A DNA stretch of 64,000 bases from Ridgeia piscesae (lineage: Eukaryota; Annelida; Polychaeta; Sabellida; Siboglinidae). The DNA lies in the NCBI GenBank assembly GCA_025642075.2, contig JAODUO010000189.1, positions 466,001-530,000 on the forward strand, written 5' to 3'. Made by a program: the position numbers and the translations under genes. The notes below the pieces were generated by a model. That model saw nothing but the letters and a program-made list of their open reading frames with translations, was not told the DNA's origin and did no database searches. Position 1 is the stretch's first letter; the number at the start of each line of letters is the position of its first letter. This document shows, in pieces, positions 51,156 to 63,180 of the stretch.

Positions 51156-51218
51156 GTGAACCCTGAGACTGGAGACTGCACGGCCCCCCGAGTCAAGTGT
51201 CCATTTGGATGTTCCTAC
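51156..51218 (+). CDS. TRAF2/3-like, exon 6 (end of zinc fingers), 5' edge unclear
   Basis: The frame VNPETGDCTAPRVKCPFGCS-Y ends at donor TAC|GTAAGT in phase 0 and matches the last TRAF zinc finger. The obvious acceptor CAACCACAG|TGAAC would put the exon out of frame with exon 5. The only in-frame AG nearby is ACACAAG|GCATCACC at 51140, inside the array and without a pyrimidine tract; it would add ASPTT. The expected His before VNPETG is missing. The true 5' edge may have been overwritten by the array or lost in assembly. Confidence 0.75.
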
Positions 51219-52108
51219 GTAAGTTGAGAGACTATTCCCACTGCAGTTGTACTGGAGACAAAGTCACCAGAGCAACAAAACAGGAAATAATTTATTGTGC
51301 TAAATGATTGCACTAGTATTCTCTAACGGACTGCATCCAGTCAACCACCCTTGAGGTAACTATTACCTCGCCTCAGGAGGCTCACTGTCTAAGTGTCCTC
51401 ACATTGAACGTCTCTGCTGCACCAACAGCTGCTGGGCCTTCTGGGAAACTCGCGTTACAGGTCACCTCTGTAAAACAGCCACTTTGCAATTAAGGTCATT
51501 TTGTTTTGCAACAGTACAGTGTAGGAAAATAGTTCCACTAATGTTGTCACCCAGCTATTCAGGCCATGTCCTTAATACGGAGGTTACGGTGCATATGATC
51601 CAGTAAATATGCGACGTGTCTGAAGTCACCGCCGTAGCCATATTGTAATGTCATCACAGCGGTAGATGAGTGTTGTACACTGCACATAGAGGGCGCCACC
51701 TACTCAGTCTTACACTAAGTGTCCACACCTCCCAGGAGTAGAGGAGGGGAGTGGAGAAGAGGAGTAGAGAAGAGCAGTAGAGCAGAACACGGCAGAGTTG
51801 AGAGCAGTGGCTCGCTTCTTGAAATACACTGGAACTTTTAATACTGCTGTGTTACTTTGCTGCATAAGGTGATGACACAGCACAGGTTTATGATCAAAAT
51901 TATGTGTTTCCCTGTTGGGAATCAGCATCAGGTGCACGCATATGTGAACTTGGTTTGTTTATATATTCACACACTTGTGTGGTACTTCCACAGGAAGTCA
52001 TCAGCAAAATGGTGCTAACACGTAACAATGGCAATGTATGTCTCTGCACTCTTTGCTTGGTCTCTGTCACAATGACATGACAGATTACATAATGTTCATT
52101 GTCCGTAG
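51219..52108 (+). other. TRAF intron 6, no feature seen
   Basis: Unique sequence with an A/G-rich patch at 51730-51800. No exon recognised. Confidence 0.5.
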
Positions 52109-52519
52109 GTGTCACCGAATGCGCTGGCTCAGCATCTTGACACGAGTGTCGTGCGTCACGTGAATATTCTGCGCGAGCGAGTCGATGGTGCTGGGAACAG
52201 CCCTCGAGAGAACGTGCATTCGCGTGCGAACACGACAAGTACCACTCGCAACTCTCCTCGTAGCTCCCAGCCAGCGGGAGACTCCGGCAATCTGCCGGAG
52301 AAACTGGAGATCTTGGAGACAAAGGTGGCGACATTCGAGAGCATTGTTGGTGTCCTCAACACAGAGATCGAGAAGTGTGTGTTGAAGTTGGACACGTCTG
52401 ACCGCCAGTCACGCACCGACAAGGAACAAGTGACCCAGGCAAACCGCAAACTGAAGGATCTTGAACGTCAGCTGGCACTCAAAGATGTCACAATCGCAGA
52501 GCTAGACTTGCGTATACAG
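52109..52519 (+). CDS. TRAF2/3-like, exon 7 (coiled coil / TRAF-N)
   Basis: The 411-nt exon (137 codons, phase 0 to 0) runs from acceptor TTGTCCGTAG to donor CAG|GTAGGA. It starts VSPNALAQHLDTSVVRHVNI, passes through a Ser/Thr/Asn-rich linker, then forms a heptad coiled coil: LPEKLEILETKVATFESIVG, VLNTEIEKCVLKLD and LERQLALKDVTIAELDLRIQ. The L..K..TFE.IV.VLN.E pattern is the TRAF-N trimerisation helix seen in TRAF2. It should lead directly into the MATH domain. Confidence 0.95.
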
Positions 52520-52670
52520 GTAGGACTGGAGACATGGGCAGTTTATTAATGAAGGTGATACATATCAGTTTTCATATTGCATATTTTTCAGTCTAGTCTC
52601 AGTGTGTTTAGTTGATTCGCTGATAGTAAATTAAATGTTATGAGAAAAACATAGTGACATAGTCTCCTTC

Positions 52671-52704
52671 GTTAGCACAAGTTTGGGCTGTTTGGAGGAA
52701 ACCA
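52671..52704. mobile_element. SINE tail fragment
   Basis: GTTAGCACAAGTTTGGGCTG and TTTGGAGG match the 3' tail of the SINE at 62895-63180 (CATTAGCCCAAGTTTGGGCT...). Only about 34 bp remain. Confidence 0.6.
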
Positions 52705-52974
52705 TTGAGACCTGAGAACTAGTGTAGAAACTTTAGGCAGCATAGTTTTTCTGGTTTTGTGAGGAAACATCTAACTGGAATTGACTACCAAGAGATTCAG
52801 TTCAAAAATTATATGTTGAAATTTTTCAGACACTTGCACCCATTTGTCCCTTTCAGAAAGGACACTGTGTCTGTGTTGTCAGGTGTTTGCGTCCAGCAAT
52901 ATTGCAGTATTGGCCCCAATCTTTGACACAGATGCAATATTAAATGTGTGTATGAGATGCCCTGTATATCTCTC

Positions 52975-55900
52975 TAGAGTGTGTTCTTTGTGGTTGATGA
53001 TGTCTGCTGTCTGCTTGGGATGTGTTCACTGTGTTTGGTGATTCCTTGTGTCTGCCTGGAGTGTGTTCACTGTGTTTGTTGGTGTCTTGTGTCTGTCCGA
53101 AGTGTGTTCACTGTGTTTGTGTTGCCTTGTGTCTGCCTGGAGTGTGTTCACTGTGGTTGGTGATGCCTTGTGTCTGTCTGGAGTGTGTTCACTGTGGTTG
53201 GTGATTCCTTGTGTCTGTCTGGATTGTGTTTACTGTGTTTGGTGATGCCTTGTGTCTGTCTGGAGTGTGTTCACTGTGTTTGGTGATGCCTTGTGTCTGT
53301 CTGGAGTGTGTTCACTGTGGTTGGTGATGCCTTGTGTCTGTCTGGAGTGTGTTCACTGTGATTGGTGATGCCTTGTGTCTGTCTGGAGTGTGTTCACTGT
53401 GATTGTTGATCCCTTGTGTCTGTCTGGAGTGTGTTCACTGTGATTGTTGATCCCTTGTGTCTGTCTGGAGTGTGTTCACTGTGGTTGTTGATCCTTGTGT
53501 CTGTCTGGAGTGTGTTCACTGTGGTTGTGATTGCCTTGTGTCTGTCTGGAGTGTGTTCACTGTGGTTGGTGATCCTTGTGTCTGTCTGGAGTGTGTTCAC
53601 TGTGTTGGTGATGCCTTGTGTCTGTCTGGAGTGTGTTCACTGTGTTGTTGATGCCTTGTGTCTGTCTGGAGTGTGTTCACTGTGTTGGTGATCCTTGTGT
53701 CTGTCTGGAGTGTGTTCACTGTGTTGTTGATCCTTGTGTCTGCCTGGAGTGTGTTCACTGTGGTTGGTGATTCCTTGTGTCTGTCTGGAGTGTGTTCACT
53801 GTGGTTGGTGATCCTTGTGTCTGCTGGAGTGTGTTCACTGTGGTTGGTGATCCTTGTGTCTGTCTGGAGTGTGTTCACTGTGGTTGGTGATGCCTTGTGT
53901 CTGTCTGGGTGTGTTCACTGTGGTTGGTGATGCCTTGTGTCTGTCTGGAGTGTGTTCACTGTGTTTGGTGATGCCTTGTGTCTGTCTGGAGTGTGTTCAC
54001 TGTGGTTGGTGATGCCTTGTGTCTGTCTGGAGTGTGTTCACTGTGGTTGGTGATGCCTTGTGTCTGTCTGGAGTGTGTTCACTGTGGTTGGTGATGCCTT
54101 GTGTCTGTCTGGAGTGTGTTCACTGTGGTTGGTGATGCCTTGTGTCTGTCTGGAGTGTGTTCACTGTGTTTGGTGATGCCTTGTGTCTGTCTGGAGTGTG
54201 TTCACTGTGGTTGGTGATGCCTTGTAGTCTGTCTGGAGTGTGTTCACTGTGGTTGGTGATGCCTTGTGTCTGTCTGGAGTGTGTTCACTGTGGTTGGTGA
54301 TGTCTTGTGTCTGTCTGGAGTGTGTTCACTGTGGTTGGTGATGCCTTGTGTCTGTCTGGAGTGTGTTCACTGTGGTTGGTTGTTGCTTCTTGTGTTGTCC
54401 TGGAGGTGTGTTGCACTGTGGTTGGTGATGCCTTGTGTCTGTCTGGATTGTGTTCACTGTGGTTGGTGATGCCTTGTGTCTGTCTGGAGTGTGTTCACTG
54501 TGGTTGGTGATGCCTTGTGTCTGTCTGGAGTGTGTTCACTGTGTTGGTGAGCCTTGGTCTGTCTGGGTGTGTTCACTGTGTTTGTGATGCCTTGTGTCTG
54601 CTGGAGTGTGTTCACTGTGGTTGGTGTGCCTTGTGTCTGTCTGGAGTGTGTTCACTGTGGTTGGTGATGCCTTGTGTCTGTCTGGAGTGTGTTCACTGTG
54701 TTTGGTGATGCCTTGTGTCTGCCTGGAGTGTGTTCACTGTGGTTGGTGATGCCTTGTGTCTGCCTGGAGTGTGTTCACTGTGGTTGGTGATGCCTTGTGT
54801 CTGTCTGGAGTGTGTTCACTGTGGTTGGTGATGCCTTGTGTCTGTCTGGAGTGTGTTCACTGTGGTTGGTGATGCCTTGTGTCTGTCTGGAGTGTGTTCA
54901 CTGTGGTTGGTGATGCCTTGTGTCTGTCTGGAGTGTGTTCACTGTGGTTGGTGATGCCTTGTGTCTGTCTGGAGTGTGTTCACTGTGGTTGGTGATGCCT
55001 TGTGTCTGTCTGGAGTGTGTTCACTGTGGTTGGTGATGCCTTGTGTCTGTCTGGAGTGTGTTCACTGTGGTTGGTGATGCCTTGTGTCTGTCTGGAGTGT
55101 GTTCACTGTGGTTGGTGATGCCTTGTGTCTGTCTGGAGTGTGTTCACTGTGTTTGGTGATGCCTTGTGTCTGTCTGGAGTGTGTTCACTGTGGTTGGTGA
55201 TGCCTTGTGTCTGTCTGGAGTGTGTTCACTGTGGTTGGTGATGCCTTGTGTCTGTCTGGAGTGTGTTCACTGTGGTTGGTGATGCCTTGTGTCTGCCTGG
55301 AGTGTGTTCACTGTGGTTGGTGATGCCTTGTGTCTGTCTGGAGTGTGTTCACTGTGGTTGGTGATGCCTTGTGTCTGTCTGGAGTGTGTTCACTGTGGTT
55401 GGTGATGCCTTGTGTCTGTCTGGAGTGTGTTCACTGTGGTTGGTGATGCCTTGTGTCTGTCTGGAGTGTGTTCACTGTGGTTGGTGATGCCTTGTGTCTG
55501 TCTGGAGTGTGTTCACTGTGGTTGGTGATGCCTTGTGTCTGTCTGGAGTGTGTTCACTGTGGTTGGTGATGCCTTGTGTCTGTCTGGAGTGTGTTCACTG
55601 TGTTTGGTGATGCCTTGTGTCTGTCTGGAGTGTGTTCACTGTGGTTGGTGATGCCTTGTGTCTGTCTGGAGTGTGTTCACTGTGGTTGGTGATGCCTTGT
55701 GTCTGTCTGGAGTGTGTTCACTGTGGTTGGTGATGCCTTGTGTCTGTCTGGAGTGTGTTCACTGTGGTTGGTGATGCCTTGTGTCTGTCTGGAGTGTGTT
55801 CACTGTGGTTGGTGATGCCTTGTGTCTGTCTGGAGTGTGTTCACTGTGGTTGGTGATGCCTTGTGTCTGTCTGGAGTGTGTTCACTGTGGTTGGTGATGC

Positions 55901-56450
55901 CTTGTGTCTGTCTGGAGTGTGTTCACTGTGGTTGGTGATGCCTTGTGTCTGTCTGGAGTGTGTTCACTGTGGTTGGTGTTGCCTTGTGTCTGTCTGGAGT
56001 GTGTTCACTGTGGTTGGTGATGCCTTGTGTCTGTCTGGAGTGTGTTCACTGTGGTTGGTGATGCCTTGTGTCTGTCTGGAGTGTGTTCACTGTGGTTGGT
56101 GATGCTTTGTCTGTTGAGTGTTCACTGTGTTGTGTGCTTGTGTCTGTTGGAGTGTGTTCACTGTGGTTGGTGATGCCTTTGTCTGTCTGGAGTGTGTTCA
56201 CTGTGGTTGGTGATGCCTTGTGTCTGTCTGGAGTGTGTTCACTGTGGTTGGTGATGCCTTGTGTCTGTCTGGAGTGTGTTCACTGTGGTTGGTTGTTGCC
56301 TTGTGTCTGTCTGGAGTGTGTTCACTGTGGTTGGTGATGCCTTGTGTCTGTCTGGAGTGTGTTCACTGTGGTTGGTGATGCCTTTGTCTGTCTGGATGTG
56401 TTCACTGTGGTTGCGGAGTGCCTGTGACTGTCTGGAGTGTGTTCACTGTC
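52975..56450. repeat. 41-bp minisatellite, inverted array, about 85 copies
   Basis: The unit TGGTTGGTGATGCCTTGTGT plus CTGTCTGGAGTGTGTTCACTG is the exact reverse complement of the 48480-51155 unit. The left margin (52975-53150) is diverged. The middle (54700-56100) is very uniform, with one TGTTTGG variant at intervals. Repeated LECVHCGW-type open frames are not genes. Confidence 0.97.
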
Positions 56451-56529
56451 GTTGAGGATGCCTGTGACTTCTGGAGTTCACGTTTTAGTGTCGGTCAGTC
56501 ACGTCAGGCCATGTCTCTGAGTGTCTTCA

Positions 56530-58290
56530 CCTTTACACCTCACAGGCAGTCAGTACACTCAGGCCCTGTCTCAGGTTTCACTTTAGCCTTGGCTGTCTGG
56601 ACCTTCTACACCTCACAGGCAGGTCAGTACACTCAGGCCACTGTCTCAGGCCACCTTCTACACCTCACAGGCAGGTCAGTACACTCAGGCCACTGTCTCA
56701 GGCCACCTTCTACACCTCACAGGCAGGTCAGTACACTCAGGCCACTGTCTCAGGCCACCATCTACACCTCACAGGCAGGTCAGTACACTCAGGCCAGTGT
56801 CTCAGGCCACCTTACACCTCACAGGCAGGTCAGTACACTCAGGCCAGTGTCTCAGGCCACCTTCTACACCTCACAGGCAGGTCAGTACACTCAGGCCAGT
56901 GTCTCAGGCCACCTTTTACACCTCACAGGCAGGTCAGTACACTCAGGCCAGTGTCTCAGGCCACCTTCTACACCTCACAGGCAGGTCAGTACACTCAGGC
57001 CAGTGTCTCAGGCCACATTCTACACCTCACAGGCAGGTCAGTACACTCAGGCCAGTGTCTCGGGCCACCATCTACACCTCACAGGCAGGTCAGTACACTC
57101 AGGCCAGTGCCTCAGGCCACCTTCTACACATCACAGGCAGGTCAGTACACTCAGGCCAGTGCCTCAGGCCACCTTCTACACATCACAGGCAGGTCAGTAC
57201 ACTCAGGCCAGTGCCTCAGGCCACCTTCTACACCTCACAGGCAGGTCAGTACACTCAGGCCAGTGTCTCAGGCCACCTTCTACACCTCACAGGCAGGACA
57301 GTACACAAAGGCCACTGTCTCAGGCCACATTCTACACCTCACAGGCAGGTCAGTACACAAAGGCCACTGCCTCAGCCCACCTTCTACACCTCACAGGCAG
57401 GTCAGTACACTCAGGCCACTGCCTCAGGCCACCTTCTACACCTCACAGGCAGGTCAGTACACTCAGGCCACTGTCTCAGGCCACCTTCTACACCTCACAG
57501 GCAGGTCAGTACACTCAGGCCAGTGTCTCAGGCCACATTCTACACCTCACAAGCAGGTCAGTACACTTAGGTCACTGTCTCAGGCCACATTCTACACCTC
57601 ACAGGCAGGTCAGTACACTCAGGCCACTGCCTCAGGCCACCTTCTACACCTCACAGGCAGGTCAGTACACTCAGGCCAGTGTCTCAGGCCACATTCTACA
57701 CCTCACAAGCAGGTCAGTACACTTAGGCCAGTGCCTCAGGCCACCATCTACACCTCACAGGCAGGTCAGTACACTCAGGCCAGTGTCTCAGGCCACATTC
57801 TACACCTCAACAGGCAGGTCAGTACACTCAGGCCAGTGCCTCAGGCCACCATCTACACCTCACAGGCAGGTCAGTACACTCAGGCCAGTGTCTCAGGCCA
57901 CATTCTACACCTCACAGGCAGGACAGTACACAAAGGCCACTGTCTCAGGCCACATTCTACACCTCACAGGCAGGTCAGTACACAAAGGCCACTGCCTCAG
58001 CCCACCTTCTACACCTCACAGGCAGGTCAGTACACTCAGGCCACTGCCTCAGGCCACCTTCTACACCTCACAGGCAGGTCAGTACACTCAGGCCACTGTC
58101 TCAGGCCACCTTGTACACTTCATAGGCAGATCAGTACACTCAGGCCAGTGTCTCAGGCCACCTTCTACACCTCACAGGCAGGCCAGTACACTCAGGCCAC
58201 TGTCTCAGGCCACCTTGTACACTTCATAGGCAGATCAGTACACTCAGGCCAGTGTCTCAGGCCAACTTGTACTACAACTCACAGGCAGGT
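56530..58290. repeat. 52-bp splice-donor minisatellite, about 34 copies
   Basis: The unit is TTCTACACCTCACAGGCAGG, TCAGTACACTCAGGCCACTG and TCTCAGGCCACC. It contains the end of the TRAF MATH exon: in frame it reads SQATFYTSQA followed by G|GTCAGT, a good donor (CAG|GTCAGT). Joined to the last exon this gives FYTSQAGYKMC, the expected MATH sequence. Because 52 is not divisible by three, successive donors differ in frame. A 603-codon open frame through it is an effect of the stop-free unit. Confidence 0.93.
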
Positions 58291-58422
58291 CACCTCAGTA
58301 ACACTCAGATGCAGTTTTGAGGTATCTATGACCCAGCTTTCACCTGATAAACAATCATCCCAGATGTCAATCAAACATGAGTCTGTGTTTGTGTTGATCT
58401 TGACACATGCACACTGTTGCAG

Positions 58423-58781
58423 GTTACAAGATGTGTGCTCGCATCTACCTTAACGGGGATGGCATGGGCAAGACCACCCACGTGTCCCTCTTCTTTGTCA
58501 TCATGCGTGGTCAGTTCGATGCACTTCTCAAGTGGCCCTTCCGCCAGAAGGTCACCATGATGATGCTTGACCAGGCCGGCAGTGACAACGTCGTGGACGT
58601 CTTCCGCCCCGACCCGACCAGCTCGTCCTTCAAGCGGCCCACGTCCGAGATGAACATCGCCAGTGGATGTCCATTGTTCATGCGACAGCCACAACTTGAC
58701 CAGTCAAGTCCTATGTTCGTGAAGGATGATGTCGCCTTCATCAAGGTCGTCGTTGACTGCGTCGATCTCAACTGGCCGTGA
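58423..58781 (+). CDS. TRAF2/3-like, last exon (C-terminal half of MATH)
   Basis: It follows acceptor CACTGTTGCAG and opens with GYKMCARIYLNGDGMGKTTH once joined to the G of the previous exon. The rest includes VSLFFVIMRGQFDALLKWPF, RQKVTMMMLDQ, FRPDPTSSSFKRP, NIASGCPLF and DDVAFIKVVVDC. It ends ...LNWP with TGA at 58779. These are signature strands of the TRAF-C/MATH domain that binds PxQxT-type receptor tails. Similarity by recall is to TRAF2 and TRAF3 alike. The exon coding the first MATH strands (an IWKI-type motif) is not visible anywhere between 52520 and 58422. Confidence 0.96.
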
Positions 58782-59191
58782 AGGGGAATGGTTCTGTGAC
58801 TGGACAACAACCTCCCAAGCATCATTGACCACTGCACGTGCCCATGATGGCTGTATCCATAGTTGCTGCACTAGCACTCTGCACTGAACAGATTAGACCA
58901 AGTTGGCTTTGCAAACATCACTTGATTTATATACGTGTGTGTTTGTATGTGCCGCTTTATGTCCTTGTGTCCAGCCATTGTCACCTGCTGCATGGTCACT
59001 GAGGGCATTATAGATGTGCAAGACCTAAAAGCCAGCCAGATTTGAGGGTGAAGCAACTGAATCCTGATAGAGTAGGTTAAGCTAGAGAGAATAATAACAT
59101 TTCACTTCACTGCACTGATCGGCTCAAGTTGGCTTTGCAAATATATCTTGATTTTATTCATACATAGATGTACTTAGGTATATCTATATAT

Positions 59192-59247
<56 letters not shown>

Positions 59248-59366
59248 TCTGTTTTCTAGCAAAGTCGAGATGGTTTTGGATTGAATAGGTTTATTTGGAG
59301 GCACAGATACAGTGAACTGAATGTTCGTTATTATTATTATTAGTAATAGTAGTAAGGACTACGTAC

Positions 59367-59434
<68 letters not shown>

Positions 59435-59704
59435 TAAGATATGTAAGCATATCTGGGCATGATTAGTATAGTACCAGTGACCTAGTAGGCTTGTCTTACT
59501 GCCTTCCAGTGTTTTATTTGTGGGGTGTATTGAGTGCGGCACTACGTGGACCATCACTTGGGTGAGACTGACCAGCCACATTCACTCAATCGGCACATAG
59601 GGCTCCTCGTAGTCACCTTGGGCAAGTGACGGCCACACCCCGGGCAACAGCAGCTCCACCTGCTGGCAGAACTATGTGCCTTGTACGGATAAGTACCTAG
59701 GTAC
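58782..59704. other. TRAF 3' flank with (TG)n and (TA)n
   Basis: The 3' UTR presumably starts at 58782. No AATAAA is obvious in this stretch. (TG)n lies at 59197-59244 and (TA)n at 59368-59431. Confidence 0.7.
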
Positions 59705-59967
59705 CAGGGTTGGGGTCAAGTACATTTCATCAAGTACGTGTACTTCAAAACATAAACTTACTTCCAAGTACATTAAGTAGAATACGTATTAGTACTTCAA
59801 AACTACAGTTTCGTGTTCATTTGGTCAAAAATATAATTTACTTTGAACTGTATTGGTTTTAGTCATGCACCAGTTAATTATGCGGGAAATATATAAATTG
59901 ATTATAGATGTAATCAGGACAGACTTGGAGTGTTTGGTAGCACACAGAGTGTGGAGTGGGTGAAGTG

Positions 59968-60023
<56 letters not shown>

Positions 60024-60734
60024 GAGGAGAGGAGAGGGGAGAGGGGGAGAGGGGGGAGAGGGGGAGGAGGGAGAAAGGGAGAGAGAGGGGGAGGGGAGAG
60101 GGGAGAGAGGAGAGTGGGAGAGAGAGTGGGAGAGAGAGAGAGTGGGAGAGAGAGAGAGTGGGAGAGAGAGAGAGTGGGAGAGAGAGAGAGTGGGAGAGAG
60201 AGAGAGTGGGAGAGAGAGAGAAGTGGAGAGAGAGAGAGAGAGAGGGGAGAGAGAGAGAGAGAGTGGGAGAGAGAGAGAGAGAGAAAGCAAGAGAATGAAA
60301 GGGAATGAAAGGGAATGAAAGTGAGAGAAAGAAATAACTCTGCCAACGCTGGTCCCAAGCCCAGGTATGAAAAGGGGAGGGTTGGGCAAAGGGGGTAACG
60401 ACCCTTTCTTGTAAAAAAAAACAGACTGATGAAAACATCCACGGAAGTGTTACACAAAGAGAGTAGATAGTGTAGAATTCCACATGCAGGTGTAAGCACA
60501 TTTCTCTTGTACTGATCAACACTAATGATTTTACCCAAGCCCCAAACAACTATCTCTGAAAACAAGTACGCTGTAATATTAATTGTAGATGGACATTTGT
60601 TGTACACGGCTACATGCTGAACAATGGAGGTCTGAAATATTCTTTATATTTTCACAAGTGCAATTGACTAAGTACTTGCCATTTCACAAATTCAAGTACA
60701 CGTACTACAATCCAAGTACTTGACCCTAACCCTG
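59705..60734. mobile_element. hAT-like element with internal (GA)n
   Basis: The ends CAGGGTTGGGGTCAAGTAC and, read inward, CAGGGTTAGGGTCAAGTAC match at 18 of 19 bases. Several AAGTAC motifs follow at both ends. The interior holds a purine tract at 59970-60300, (GA)n with GTGGGAGA units. Flanks CTAGGTAC and ATCGAGAC do not form a target duplication. No transposase frame; the Ser/Leu and Arg/Glu frames across the purine tract are not genes. Confidence 0.72.
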
Positions 60735-62464
60735 ATCGAGACAAGCAGTCTGATTGCTGCTGAAGGGGCACATGTATATCTTATATACACACTATAACCA
60801 ACTAGATGATGTATTTTATGCTGCTGTTACCAGCCCTAAAGGGACACCTGATGTTATTGATGCTGAAAACTCCGTAGTTTTAGTACCTGTAACTAAACAA
60901 GCTTAAGTTCTTATATAGCACATAATAGGGCAAACAAATGGTTAAACAAAAAATTACTTTGCAGCACATTTGAAACATGTAACGTTTCTGTCCATCATTT
61001 GTAGAGCTTGGTCACACACTGTTGTCATTTGAGATGACTCAGGTTTCAGCAGGTTAATTTGCTGTAGGTGGCGGGCAAATGATATCCCCACCCATGTGTA
61101 AGGGTCACCCCCCACCCCCTGATAAGCGATCGTTATTGAAATTGTGTTTGTCAATAAGTCAGCCAGAACCATCTAAATAATTATATGCCTCTTAAAAAAG
61201 GACTGAAGAAATTAATTCTTGATGGTTAACAAATATAAATTTATATGCCGATTGATTTCTTTTATATTTCAGAATAGTTTTGTTGCATAAATCAAACATT
61301 ACACACTTATAATTATGTTATAAAATTATATATACATATGTTATTTGGCATTACTGTGTACATTTACATAGATAAGAGCTTACACACAAGATTGCTTTCT
61401 CCCACTGTGTCTGATGTCACGCTACTATATATACAGACTGTGGTATTAACACTAAAACAGTGGTTTTATTATTGTTTATTATAAGTGCAAGAACTTTGAA
61501 GTCATGAACAGAAAGTTGCACTGCAGGTGTAAATAACAAGTTACATTTCACAATGTTGTGTTTGTTTAAACATCAATATATGGAATTTGTGTGCAACCAA
61601 CTTGAACCTGCTGTCTGAATGGTGAACCTTCAAACCAACCAGTGCAACCCCTGGCCGCTAGTGAGGAGCCAGTCTAGGGTTGAACTAACTTGTGTTGTAT
61701 ACGATGTGGCTAGCCCACAGACTGGCAGGCGTGATTGTTTGATGTAATACATTCACTTGGAGCACTATGATGGTAGCAGAGTAGACGGACTAGTTGTATA
61801 GTCTATGTAGTAGTTGTCTACTTCTGTATCAATACAATAGTATACCCAGGATGCTAACTATTAGAGGTAGCACACCTAGAATATGTATGGATTGGTTTAT
61901 TTAAATGTTATTTTGCTGCACGAAAATGTTACACACACACACACATATATAGTATGCATGCCATGATACATCATATATATATATATATATATTATATTGG
62001 TATATTTAAAGTTTGTTGTATTGTGGTGTAGGTTTACTGAACATAATTTAGTTATTATTATTAAGGAGATGGGAATTTGTATTTTGTTGATTTACACTGA
62101 ATTGTTATTAATTTACGTCAAATGTGCCCTGTTGAGAAACTGTCATTTATTACACTATATTACTTAATTTTTCAAGTCCAGATCACACCCTTGATGCATA
62201 TTGTTTTTCAGTCTGTCTACATGTAGCCCCTTACCACTGTGGTGAAGCTTGTAGGCTAGTGTATTCCAGTAAAACAGTCTATGCGGATTACTAATGGTAT
62301 GATAATTTTGTTACAGCCATTTTTTTCATGTGTGACTTATTACTAATGTGAATTTATATATCGGTTTAATAAGATACATGATCAGATATGTAACTTTTAC
62401 TAAAGTAACATACTGTACGATTTATACTAACAACAGTAGTTTAATTTCATGTTTACGAGCGTGT

Positions 62465-62512
<48 letters not shown>

Positions 62513-62894
62513 CGCACTTAACTGTTGTCCTATTAGTCATGCACCTGTGCTATGAAGATATTGTAGCTGGTGTGACATTGTCAGTGTCTTGTAACTGCAT
62601 CCAAAGAAAGATAACTTTCTGCTTCATCTGTTGTGCACAATTCTGTTTTATATAATTAATAAAGCCAGAGTTTGTAACAATTTGTGTTGCTTCAATGAGA
62701 AATGTGGGAGCAACTATTGGGATTTGTTTTACAATTGTTACACACAGTATATTGGCACTCGGAGAATTCTTTATTTGTAGATTTTGTTGAACTGGAATTC
62801 TGCAATGACACTGACATGTTTGGAGAAATATACATTTCAATATTGGCGATGATTAATGAACTAACTACAGCTTCTATATTACAAAGAGGTCGGT
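60735..62894. other. intergenic DNA, no gene seen
   Basis: AT-rich, with short (TA)n at 61974-61995 and 62466-62508. AATAAA at about 62658 could be a distal polyadenylation signal, but nothing ties it to TRAF. Confidence 0.45.
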
Positions 62895-63180
62895 TGTATG
62901 GGGAGCAGTGATCGTTCGGTAGAGCGCCGGACTGTCAATCGAGGGGATGGTTCAATCCCACCTACAGCCGCTTCTAAACTTAGGCAATTTTGTTCACCCC
63001 ACACTTGCCTGTGTCTTTCGGAAGAGACACTAAAAGCCGGTGGTCCCTTCTATCTAGTGTCTATGCCAGGGGAAGTAAAAAATCCCACACGGGGTAAATG
63101 TGTAACCTGTAGTGGACTCACTAATTCTACAGAAGGACAACTCCTGCATTAGCCCAAGTTTGGGCTGTTTGGAGGTTAAC
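62895..63180 (+). mobile_element. tRNA-derived SINE, copy 2 (best preserved)
   Basis: The head has an A box (TCGGTAGAGCGCCGGACTGT) and a good B box (GGTTCAATCCC). The body contains TTTCGGAAGAGACACTAAAA, GCCGGTGGTCCCTTCTATCT and GTAGTGGACTCACTAATTCT. The tail CAAGTTTGGGCTGTTTGGAG ends in AACAAATG. It shares the whole body with 31372-31612. No tRNA gene is intended: a CCA-stem partner is lacking. Confidence 0.9.

Noticed and set aside
52844..56455. Cys-rich LECVHCGW repeat frames resembling a metal-binding protein
   Set aside because: They are translations of the inverted 41-bp satellite; frames break at every irregular unit.
56418..58453. 603- and 500-codon repetitive open frames
   Set aside because: The 52-bp unit lacks stops in all three phases. 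Only the SQATFYTSQA part is a real exon edge.
59825..60607. Ser/Leu-rich and Arg/Glu-rich frames
   Set aside because: They are translations of a (GA)n tract inside a hAT-like element.
62905..62960. tRNA gene candidate (A and B boxes)
   Set aside because: The acceptor stem does not close and the same head with the same body occurs at 31372, so it is a SINE.
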